Below are positions 44,801 through 56,800 of a stretch of 64,000 nt of DNA, piece by piece. Origin of the DNA: Argyresthia goedartella (lineage: Eukaryota > Arthropoda > Insecta > Lepidoptera > Argyresthiidae); NCBI GenBank assembly GCA_949825045.1, contig OX463820.1, positions 4,352,501-4,416,500 of the forward strand. Reading direction: 5' to 3'. Position numbers and translations under genes: made by a program. Under the pieces are notes generated by a model. It did no database searches and was not told where the DNA came from. It worked only from the letters and a program-made list of their open reading frames with translations. How positions within the stretch are numbered: the stretch's first letter is position 1; the number at the start of each line of letters is the position of its first letter.

Positions 44801-47800
44801 CGCTCGAGTTTGTTCAGTTGCTCTTTGTTTGCGCTTGCCCAGTAGACATCAGCGTAATCGATCAGGCGTAATTTATGCCTGACGAGGCAGGAAGTTTTGA
44901 AGACGGCTGGAGGAGTGGAAAGTGGCAAAGATACGCCTACTAACCTCGCTGCCATGCTCTGACCAGGACAGCTGGTTATCAAACATAACTCCCAGATTTT
45001 TGGTCTTGGTGCTTACGCGGTGTATGAGATTACGGTTCCATCATAGGTTACAGTATCATGTTAAGGGAGTACCTGGGACCAATAATCATAGCCTGTGACT
45101 TAGTAGGGTTGACAAAGAGACCATGAGACGAGGCCCAAACCATGATCTTCTCGAGATCGGCATTTAATACCTCTACAGCTGGTGCCATATCACAGTGGCG
45201 GTATATCTAGAGATCGTCGGCGTAAAGATGTTATGATGAGGAGAGGACATCTGAGATGGAATTATAGATATAAGTATTATTATCTCGTTTTGTATATTGT
45301 CTACGTGTATATCTCGTTCAAAATTGTTGTATTATTGACTTCGTTACTCCTGCATGCGCAGCTTCTATCAATCCCATCATTTTCGCCATACTAAATGGTG
45401 GATGCGTATTGTGTCGAGCTGCATGGCCCTTTATATTAGCCCAAATAAGCTCTATGGCATTATATTGGCTGCGGTAGGGCGGCAATCTTATTACTTCGTG
45501 CCCTTACTCATGGGCTAATTCGTCAATTATACAGGGTGTTTGGTGCATCGTTTACCAAATCAAAATGGCGGATAGAAGGAGTCATTGGCTATCACCTAGG
45601 TCCACAAAAAAAAGGTTTGGTCCAACGGTTTTTTTTTTTGTTTTAATTTTTTTGCAATTTTTTTGTTTTTAACATTTAGAAATACTACTTTATACTTGAA
45701 TAAATAAAAAGTTATTGGTAAAACCTGCAATTATTGACTGTCATTGGTTGTGTAATGTTGTACAGTTCTTTTATAGTCAAAAATACTGTAAATTAACATC
45801 TAGTTTTTTTTTAATTGACTCACAAATGTTTTTTTTAAGAAGTGAAATTCTGCTACGAATCTTTTATTTGACTTGCAATAAAAAAACAACTAAACGAGGC
45901 TTTTCTCATGAAAGTTTTTAAAAAAAATGCTGGTATAGACCAGCATTTTTATAATATAGCAAGAAGATAGCTTCTTTATAATAATGTACAATAATAAAAG
46001 CTGGCCATAAAAACCATTACTAAGTTTATTAATTTGACAACTTTGTATCGGGCGGGCGGTACGCATACAGCTGATATTCGACAGGTATGTAAGAATACAC
46101 ATGATTTTGTAGGTGAAAGAAAATTTCAATTGTTCTTTAGTCACAAAACACATTATTTACAAAAAAGAAAATACAAATCTTGCTCGAATTGCCAACCTTC
46201 ATTGCGTATGCACGCGTAACATCGATTCCTTATTTCTACAGTGGTAGTTCGTAAGCGAATTTTCTCTTTAATTACGGCGAATGCTGATTGTATCCATTAG
46301 GATAAATCTTCTCTTGATCCGACGTCCGTAGTGTCGACTCTTTCGCCCGTCCCCAGATGTGGAGTCCAAAGGGTTCAGGTCTGGAGAAGGTGGAGGCGAT
46401 GGAATAGGTCCATCCCTCCAAAACCACGAATTTGAGAAAACATTATCCAAGTGTTCCCTGACTGCAGTTCTCCAGTGAGCTGGACAACCGTCTTGCTGGA
46501 AGACGATAGACCTGTCTTCATTGAAAAGTGGCACCACTGCCAACAATTCTGGTAAGATATAGACTAAAAAATCAAGGTAATTTTCCCCGTCCAGAATATC
46601 GGGTAGGAATGTGGTCCAATGACTTCATTTCCAACGACTCCTGCCCAAACATTGATACTGAATCTCCTCTGGAAACGCCTCTGCCTTTTGACCCGTGGGT
46701 TCTGTCCTTTCGACGACCAGTGGTGCAGATTGTGGAGATTTATAATTGCCTCTTTTGTAAATTTGGACTCGTCCGTCCACAGGATACTTTTTAAAAAGTC
46801 ACGATCCTCCAGGTCTGTGTGCAGCAGAAAACGACAAAACTGGACACATGTCCAAAGTCGTTATCTTCGAGACCTGTACAATACGGACGAGAACGCACTA
46901 ATTATTGACTACACTACAAAAAAACCGTATAACATTCATTACAAAACCAATAACAATAAATAATAACAAGTTTTATCAATAACTTTTTTATTTGTTCAAG
47001 TTGTAAAGAAGTTAATTGTGGAGGATCTTTCAAAAAATATTAAAATAAAAAAATCCGTTGGGCCACAACTTTTTTGTGGACCTAGTAAATGACCCCTTCT
47101 ATCCGCCATTTTAATTTGGTAAACGATGCACCAAACATCCTGTATATCTTGGTTTGCATGGCTTTGACTAAACTGAGTAGTTCTGCTTTTAGTAAACCAA
47201 CACTGGCATACACACCATTTCTGTTCAGCCAAGAGACGTCTTCTTTATTGCTTGACTGAGTTGGTTTGTCCGCTTGTACCGAATGGTACGATGCATTATC
47301 CATAAAGATTGTAGATGGATTCTCAAGGCTGAATAGCAGCTTCTCGAACCATTATTCATTTCCTCAAGGTAATCCGTTTGTTTTTAGGGTTCCGTATCCG
47401 AAGGGTTCCAAACGGGACCCTATTACTAAGACTCCGCTGTCCGTCCGTCCGTCTGTCACCAGGCTGTATCTCAAGAACCTAGCTAGCTAGAGAGTTGAAA
47501 TTTTCACAGATTATGTATTTATGTTGCCGCTATAACAACAAATACTAAAAAACAGGATAAAAGAAATATTTAAGGGGGCTCCCATACAACAATTCTTTCA
47601 ATACCACATACAAACTTATGGATGCACCTGGTTACGTACATGGAGTGTGAAAGTAACCGCACCAATAACTTTGTAAACAATATCTTGCTGTGTAAAATCC
47701 AAACTATTCACTCCACACCATCGCTTCCATTGAACGGTGGTACGGAACCCTTCGTGCGCGATTTAGACTCGCACTTGACCGGTTTATTTAAGAAAATGTG

Positions 47801-50800
47801 AGGAGGCAATCAGGAATGAAGCCTTGAGCTGAGCCTTGTTGACAAATAATAAGGCGGGCACCTTTCCCTGATGGGACTTTTGATGTGGAGGCCGCTGAAT
47901 CATCGGTCCATATGGTTTGCATTTGACCATGTTTTATCCACAAACACGACATTGTTCCAATCTTTTACTTTGTTTATTTGCCATAAGAACGTAAGTCGCT
48001 TCAGTTCACATTAATATTTTACGCTTGTCAGCTTTTGGTATTTGAGCCTTTAAGATCTTCTTCAGAGATGTATTACATCCAGAAAATAAGCCTACGTTTA
48101 ATAACGATTCTAATAGATTTTTAGCAGTAGGATATTCTTTTCTAAAGTAGTATCCATAAATATGGCTTATTATTGCTTCCGCATTAAAACTATTAATGCC
48201 AACGATTACTTTTTGTCTCTTTCTAGAATTTGGCGTTTTCGAGGCATTGTCTTCGAGGCCCGATTTCCCGATTTTTTTCTGTAATTATTCGAGAAACGGT
48301 GTTTTTGCTAATGCCCAGCGGCAAGCTGCGGCAACGTGATCTTTAGGTCTTGTTAACAGAGGCTCGCCCATAGATATCGAGAGATAGGCCCTTGGCACAG
48401 AATACATAATAGTACTACGTACAGAAAGATCAGTGCGCAAATACACTTAAATAAATAGCTACTCTCGCTACGCGACAATAAAGCGCAATCTAGTTCGCAC
48501 CTGCGCTACGTACAACAATCGCTAAGCACCTACAGAATCGGTTGTCCCGCCCGTGCAGGCTAGATTGTGCCGCATCACTACTCCTGAGAGCTTCTTTTAC
48601 TCTGACATCACAAGGCCGTCCTGTAAACTCCTGTCTCGCTTGATCACGCTAGGGTTAAATACGAACGATTTGTGTTTGTGCATTTTAGTCCACTCTGTGT
48701 AAGAGAGATTTTATATTAGTACTTATTCAGGCTATTGGTAGATTCTAAGGCTATGTAGGTTCCTACCTTCTTACTTACTTAATTGTAATTTGTTTTATAC
48801 TGGGTCTAAAGTGTTTACTTTTAGGTAAACAAAAAGGTATTCAATTAAAAAGGAATCGGATTTTATTTGTGAACAATTCCTTTAGACACCCTTAAATGTT
48901 AGGTACTTAAGTCATTGTTGTGCAAAAATCACAGAAACGTTGCTTATGAGGAGCGGTTAGCGCGCGAGGCGACTGCGAGCCAGGCGAGCGGCATCATATC
49001 ATAACTGAATTCCCGTCAGGCGGGTTGGCCGATCGTACGTATAGTACCTAAACTATCGAGTGAGACCCCCCTGCCCTTGGCGCTAAGCTTGTATCGGAAC
49101 CAGTGTCGCCGAAAATTAAGAACACACACATCTACACCACTCATGCATCAATCCTTCCGCTTTTATTGGTCAGTGCAATGTCATGCATGCACCTATCGTT
49201 CGAACACACTCACACTACCGCAGGTACACTGCTAGCCGAGCTAGTGTTGGGACATTGCAAGGACAGCGTGTTTCATCGATCGATTATAATTTATAGACAG
49301 TGGTATCTATGCCGGGTTATATAAATAAAATAAAACATTGTTTGTTAATATGACATATTTATTTTACAAGAAATACCTATTACTATGTTTACAGGCTGTA
49401 ACACATACGGGGTGCCAAGCCGAAAAGGATTGTTTGGGACATTATTTTGAACAACTTCCTCAAAGAATCCGATTTGATCAGAGCAACGTTATTTTTTACT
49501 TCCCCATACAAAAGCTGACCGCTCCGCCCAAAATGTACTGAAAAGTGAAAAATAATGTTGCTCTGATCAAATCGTTTTGAATGTTCAGACGACCCGAATG
49601 GCCGAGTCGGCAGTGACGCTGCCTACGAAACCAAGGGTCCCGGGTTCGAGTCCCGGTGGGGGCAAATATTTGTTTGATGAGAACGGATGTTTGTACCCTA
49701 GTCCTGGTTGTTTATCTATCTAAGTATAATATTTATCTATATAAGTATGTGTATCGTTGTCTAGTACCCAAGATACAGGGAATCCTAGTTTGGGGCTAGA
49801 TCAATGTGTGTAAATAGTGTCCAAGGTATTATTATTATTATTATTATTATGTCTTTAACAACCGCCTTTCGGCATATGTACCCTTTTTGTATAATCCTGT
49901 ACAGTACAATACTACCTATTGACCAGAAAAATGTAGATATTTATTAAGAACTTGGCGTTTTGACAATTTAGCATATTTTTAGCAATAGCAATTTAGCGTA
50001 GCATTTTTTGCTAAGTAATGCAGTGTTATATTAGTATATCTTTCCATTAGAGCTTTGATTAGTAATATTAGATGATTACCCAATGGTTTTTGTTCGAGTT
50101 GGTAAAAAAACTATTTGTTTCTATCGATTCAAAAACATAATTCTCACTATCACTATCCCCATCACTATACCTCGTCTCTGCGTGCCTGTAACAGTTCGCC
50201 TCCGTACCTCGATGCATATTTACTTTCGTATTTACATAAGTGTGAAATATTCATTGCGTGTTAGCTTGGCAATATGTAGTGAAATTAAGATACAAAACAA
50301 GTAATGGATAATAAACCTAGCGAGAACAACATGACATTGTCACTTTAATGACCAAGTCGTGACGAATTTTTCGTAAATGATTTATTTCCGTAATAATGTT
50401 TATTTCTTGTTTTTTAAGATAATTATAATTGGAATGAGACTTACAAGTGATATGTTACTCCGCCGTTCTTGGAGTTCACACTCCCGCTTCTATTTTTGCA
50501 CGTAAGTATTGCACAGGTCGGCATTTTCGAAAAACAGCGGAAATGAATTCGTCACTGCGGTGGCCCGGCGACTACTGATTTTTTTTAATTACTAGACAAT
50601 TTGGGCTAGGTTTGTTCGCATGTGCCACGCCCCTCAACCTATCTCTCGATATCTGTGGGCTCGCCATTATCTTTTTCATTGTGAAAGTTTACTACCTGCT
50701 CCCGAGCTTGAGCGTTGAGAATTTTTGTTTGTTTCGTTTCTATCGACATGATAATCTACTAGAACAACAGAACAATTAATTAGGCAATCAAAAATCAAAA

Positions 50801-53800
50801 TTATAGCCTGCCATGTCAGAGTAGATACCTAGTATAAATAAGTCAGTTAATAAAGGCCGGGGCAGAAGAGAGTAAGATCAATCCAATGGGGTCAGAAGAT
50901 ATTATCAGAGATCACAACAAATTCAACAAGTCACTTCGCACTACGACAAAAACGTGGTGATCAAGATGACAAGAAGTCATAGCAAGATAGAGGCCATAAC
51001 AATGATCTAGGGAAAAAGGATGATATATATGCCGTGATATCTCTCTGTTATGAGCATTCCATAAAGTTTAAAAGCCTAAAAATGTAACATCATTCTTCTC
51101 CTTTCGTCCTGACACCCCTTGGCATGGGTATAAGAGTAGGTCTCACTGTTTAGCTCTCCACTTTGTCCGATCTGCAGCCATCTCCAGCTCTGCCCAGTCT
51201 GAGCTAACCACGGCGGCCTCTTTATTGTATCCTGCAGTGGGTAGCTGTAGGCTGATTGATGATGATTATGATGATGAAAATTACTTAATATTATTTATAT
51301 TTAAATGTAACTATTATTATTGTTTTTTCAAAGATATGTGTGCAGCATTAATTTAACATCTAAATTGTTTGTTTTTCTTCACAAAAAGGGACCATATTAG
51401 ATATTGAATTATTAAATAATTCCTTCACAATAGTCATCCAGTCAATTCAACTTCTTTATATTTTTTGTGGAGCATCCCTAGATTAAAAAGAAAAACCGGT
51501 CAAGTGCGAGTCTAAATCGCGCACGAAGGGTTCCGTACCACCGTTCAATGGAAGCGATGGTGTGGAGTGAATAGTTTGGATTTTACACATCAAAATATTG
51601 TTTACAAAGTTATTGGTGCGGTTACTTTCACACTCCATGTACGTAACCAGGTGCATCCATAAGTTTGTATGTGGTATTGAAAGAATTGTTGTATGAGAGC
51701 CCCCTTAAATATTTCTTTTATCCTGTTTTTTAGTATTTGTTGTTATAGCGGCAACAGAAATACATAATCTGTGAAAATTTCAACTCTCTAGCTAGCTAGG
51801 TTCTTGAGATACAGCCTGGTGACAGACGGACGGACGGACAGCGAAGTCTTAGTAATAGGGTCCCGTTTGGAACCCTTCGGGTACGGAACCCTAAAAATGA
51901 TTCATCTTCGTTGGCTGATGTAACCATTTAACGACGTAGTGTTCTACAACAAACAAAATGTATTGTTCTTAGAGTTGAATTATACCATTATTAACACAAA
52001 TCCACAGCCAATCGGTATTCGGTAAACTAACAGAGACTTATTTAATACGGGCCATTTAACTATGATTTCTAAAGAGCTGTATGCTCCTTAATCATGGACT
52101 TCTTGGGGTGATTAAGTGATTGTAAATCGAAAAATGTTGTCATCATAAGCTATTAAGTATTGAATTTTTGACTGAAAAAGATTAAGCAACAGCTGTTTTG
52201 TTCTAACATTATAACGTCCGACAAAGTTACGTCGTTGCATTAAGACGATCTGTCAAAAGACCGACGGTAAAGTGTTTTCTCTGTAACCCAATCACGAGCA
52301 TACAGTGGTAGACAGAAGTCGGTGCCCGATGTAGCCCTGCTATGCTAACCCGAGAATACTATTGAACTACAATGACAATTCTACTAGAATAGACTAGCGC
52401 CACTGTCATGCAATGACAAGATTTAGAACTAATGAGGAATATTGACAGCTGATTAAATAATCGGTCAAGTGCGGGTCGGACTCGCACACGAAGGGTTCCG
52501 TACTATCGTAAAAAATAATTTACCACTAAAAATAAATAAAAAGAGAATAATATTGTGTCTGAACGTTGATTCGAACCTAGAAGCCTAAGATTGCGATATA
52601 GATATCCAAACGATTGCGCCACCACAGCCATGTGAAAAGCCGAGAAAACTACGATCATATTTAAATCATAATATGGTTTAGTAAATTAAGGGTATCCCCT
52701 TTAATTTGTAAAACCTCTTGCAGTTTATTATTTTTTTCCTGAAGCGGCAACAGAAATACTCGTTCTGTGAACATGTCAACTCTACCTATTTCGGTTCATC
52801 AGATAGAGCCCACTGACGAACGGACGGAGACGGACAGCCGGGCATCGGAGGCTTAGTAATAGGTACCCGTTCGGCCCCCTTTGGATACGGAACCCTAAAA
52901 AGAAGTAAGACGCGAAATAACGGCGCTAACAGATGGCGCTAGTAACTCCGCTCCCTTCACTATGTTTTTTTCGGGCTGCGACATGACACTATATTAATTA
53001 ATTTCGCTTTCTTACGAACACTTGTCTCCACAGCTTACTTATCAGGGTGAACAGTCAACGCCGTGGCTGGATACATATTACAGTCAATAATGGTCTGCAG
53101 CTTTTCAGTGACAAAGTCGACGAATGCGATACCTTGGTTGTGGGTACCTGAAGCAAATGACAATTAATCTATAAGCACGCCTTTGCAAGCAATAATTTTC
53201 ATTGTACTTTTTTGCGCAATAAGAAATACGAAAATACTATAATAATAATAATAATAATACCTTGTACACTATTAACACACATTGATCTAGCCCCAAACTA
53301 GGATTCCCTGTATCTTGGGTACTAGACAACGATACACGTACTTATATAGATAAATATTATACTTAGATAGAACTTTATTATTAGAACTCAAATGCGGTTA
53401 AAACTGCCTTTGGATCAGTACAGATGACGCCACCCATGTCAGCCAATAGTACAACAACGTAACTATCGGAACTAGAGTGTTTCCGCGTCCACAGGTGAGT
53501 CTGTAGTCTGTCTCATTTCGGCTAAAACAACAACAAACAATGGTGGATGGTGGCGCCCTCAATTACTTTCTACTCTTTAATGTCTATTTAGTCAGTTTTA
53601 ACCCCCGATGAAAAAGAGTACTGTTTGAAGCGTCTATCTGTCTGTCTGTGGCACTGTAGCACTCAAACAGGTGGACGGATTTTAATGCGGTTTTTAAATG
53701 GTAGTAGACTTCATACATTTTATTAAAATCGGTTCCTCGGTTCAAATAGGAAACAAGTGAATCCAATTTTAGCCGTAAGCTTTCATTAATACGTGGAGGG

Positions 53801-56800
53801 TGTTTTAAATTTTTCATTTATAGTTATATTTCCTGCTACTCAACAATAGATGGCGTTGATGTCAACGTCAATATTCAACCGAGTCGAGAGAAAGGACTTA
53901 CTGATAACAAAATCCCTGACGAGGAAGTACTTTTGCTTCGTCGTGGCGTCTGTCGGGAGTTTCTTGGTGATCAGCATCTGTCGTAGCAAGCCCGTCATCG
54001 GGTCCACCTCGGACACCACCTGCTCCCAACACGGGCACGGCGGCGGCTTGTTACTTCCACCTGCAATTGTCATTGCGATGCCAATGGAAATGCAATGCGA
54101 TGCAATGGGGCTGGGTAGAAAACTTACACTGACACTGTAATTGTATTAACTTCGACTATCATACATATTGTAAACTTTACATATACTACACACGCCATCA
54201 CTAACACCAATATAAATTGAACTCGTCAGTAAAGCATTCTCGATAGGAACTTGTATCTGTATAGGCTGGACATGTAGTTTATAGAATTCTGCCTTGCCGC
54301 AACACAGTTTCTACTAGCGCGGAGGGTAGCGGACTATATTCTGCTGGTTCTATTACCTTTGTAAAGTACACACCATTTTTATGGGATATCCACAATATCA
54401 CATTGTTTACTTAGTTTATAGTTCTAAACATAACTTTAGGTATGTGGTATGGTTAATAATATAGCTATGAATTACTATAAAGTTAAATATATTAGTACCA
54501 ATTTGTAAGTACCTACTTTGTAACCAGCATCTTCCACGATCTCTTAATAAACATTTCATTTCATTTCATTTCATTTCAATTTTAGGCTCTATGTAAGCTT
54601 TTTACCTGACGGCAGCGAAAGTATATGTATAATGGTGTTGTTTTGTCAAGTGACGCCCGGCTCAGGGACTATAGCACCCATAATTATGAACAACTTTCCC
54701 CAAAAAATATATGGTCGTAAACGAAAAAAAAAGTGGGTCTCCCCTAGTACCTTGTAATCAGCTGGTCGGTCAATGTACTGAGGGTTTTTTTTTTCATTAG
54801 CGACCATATGTTCCTTGGGGAAAGTTGTTCATAATGCTATAGTCCCTGAGCCGGGCGTAACTTTAGAAAACAACAGCCTGTATGTATGTCTGTTCTATTG
54901 TCCCCTCGTAATTACTCAACGGCTCAACCGATTTCAACTAATGATACGTCATCATTAGATTCGTATTGATGGTGCGAGAGTCGCTGGGTACATTAAATAA
55001 AATGGCGGATTGTATACGGTTTAAGTGTGGGCTAAAAAAACGTTTTGTCAAGACCCTCGATAGGGGCATCAAAATAAAGAGCTTTGCGGAGTACCGAAAT
55101 ATTTACTAATCTTGCACAAGCTATGAATAAATACACCTTAGTTTTAAACTAAAAAGCAGGAAATAAAAGGCGTAATAAAAAAAACGATTGCGGTACCGGT
55201 CCATTACCGCGCCTACGCGCGAGGCATCGCGATTTTGAATCTTAATGCTATGGTAATAAAATTCAAAACCTATAACAGGATAGAAATGCCATGGGAGGTG
55301 AGTCCTTAAATGCACAAAACAAGCAGACTAACGTAATTATTAAGATTCGATAAAAGATTGATAACAGTGTTAAATAGAATCAAATTTAAATGCAAGCGGA
55401 ACCCACCTTATTACACTCAGAGAAAAATCGGCTAACAAAGCGACAATAAAAGCTTTGTTAGAATTTTATTGTTACCGCACGTAAGTGCATCGTCGCTGCA
55501 GCTATAGGCCCATAGTTGCTGTGGCAACTTTTTTATTGTTGAAATTATTTTTGTTATTTTAGCTAAAGACACGTAGATACGGTAACTATGTTAAAAATGT
55601 TTAAACGGGATAACAACGGCACGTTGTCAACTTATCAACGTTATGAAGTGATATTGTAGCAAAGTTTAATCTATCAAAATAGGCATTGTTACTATGGCTA
55701 AATGGTGTTGTTGACACGGCAACGTTATGAAGTGATGTTACAGCAAAGTTTAATCTATCAAAATAACAGTTGTTACTACGGCTAAATGATGTTGTTGATA
55801 CGGCAACGTTATATACTAACAAAATACGAAGTATTTCGTATATATTTATTGCACATAAAACAACATAAGATATAATAAACAGAAAGGACATCTACAAAGG
55901 CATGCTTATCTCTAAATAGAGATCTCTTCCAGCAAACCCAAGGTTGATAAGAATAATTTAATATACAGGATAGACCTATGTGCTCTGATAAGATACATAC
56001 ATATATTACGGAACTATTTAACTAACTGCTAGATACACTACATACACAAGTACATAAATATTATATAAAAATATAAATACACCTAAATAAACTAATATAT
56101 ACAAAGCTCAAATCTAGGATAGAGAAAGATAATGCTCCTTCAAACGATTCTTAAAGACGGGCAGAGATGGACTATCTCTGATAGTGCAGGGAAGCGAGTT
56201 CCAGAGAGTGATCGCCCGCAATCGAAAACAGTGCTTGTATGCGACGGTGTTGTGATGAGGTATAGAGAGCAGGGAAGCCGTGTGAGTTCTACGTGGACGA
56301 GCCGAAGGGAGAAATTGAAAAAGCTCACGGAGAAAGCTAGGGTATCGAGGGTTGGTTAAGATGTTGAATAGAAGAGTGAGGATGTGTGTGTCCCGACGAA
56401 GACGGATCGGCAGCCATTTTAACTCCTTGCGATACTGCGAGACGTGGTCGAACTTGCGCAGTCCGAAGATAAACCGAATCCCGAGATTTTGAAATCGCTC
56501 GAGTCTGTTCAGTTGCTCTTCGTTGGCGCTAGCCCAACAAACATCGGCATAATCGATCAAGGGGAGAAGAAGAGATTGAGCAAGAGTAATTTTTGTTTGA
56601 TGGGGCAGAAAGTTCTGAAGCCGTCTTAGTGAGTGAAAGGTGGCAAAGACGCGCCTACTGACCTCGCTGACATGGTTAGTCCAGGAGAGTTGTCTATCAA
56701 ACATGACACCCAGGTTTTTGGCCTTGTCACTGTAGGCGATTAGAGTACCGTCATAGGTAACCGGCGGTATGGGCAATTGTTGTAATACGTTTAAGGAGTG

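Larger units (their letters stand above)
45295..48340 (-). pseudogene. DDE transposase relic (IS630/Tc1 superfamily), split by two insertions
   Basis: Reading the minus strand: a decayed N-terminal region, then VFVDKTWSNANH (equivalent of TDETW, first acidic residue) and GFIPDCLLTF at about 47810. A TAGGGTTCCG repeat (47391-47788) interrupts. Then WFEKLLFSLENPSTIFMDNA, with SYHSVQADKPTQ after it, and LLSLVKAM at 47150. A Tc1/mariner element (45532-47142) interrupts again. Then IIDELAHE, a stop, GHEVIRLPPYRSQYNAIELI and WANIKGH (last acidic residue). The halves on both sides of the mariner join exactly at a duplicated TA. Confidence 0.8.

Noticed and set aside
49591..49665. A genuine tRNA gene
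   Set aside because: Good A and B boxes, but mismatched acceptor stem and a continuing body with (ATT)n tail that recurs truncated at 53240-53369; it is a SINE head.
48361..50663. Inverted pair GATATCGAGAGATAGG (48361-48390 and 50636-50663) as ends of one element
   Set aside because: The sequence between holds an unrelated SINE and no coding remnant, and the outer flanks do not match; left as an unexplained short inverted repeat.
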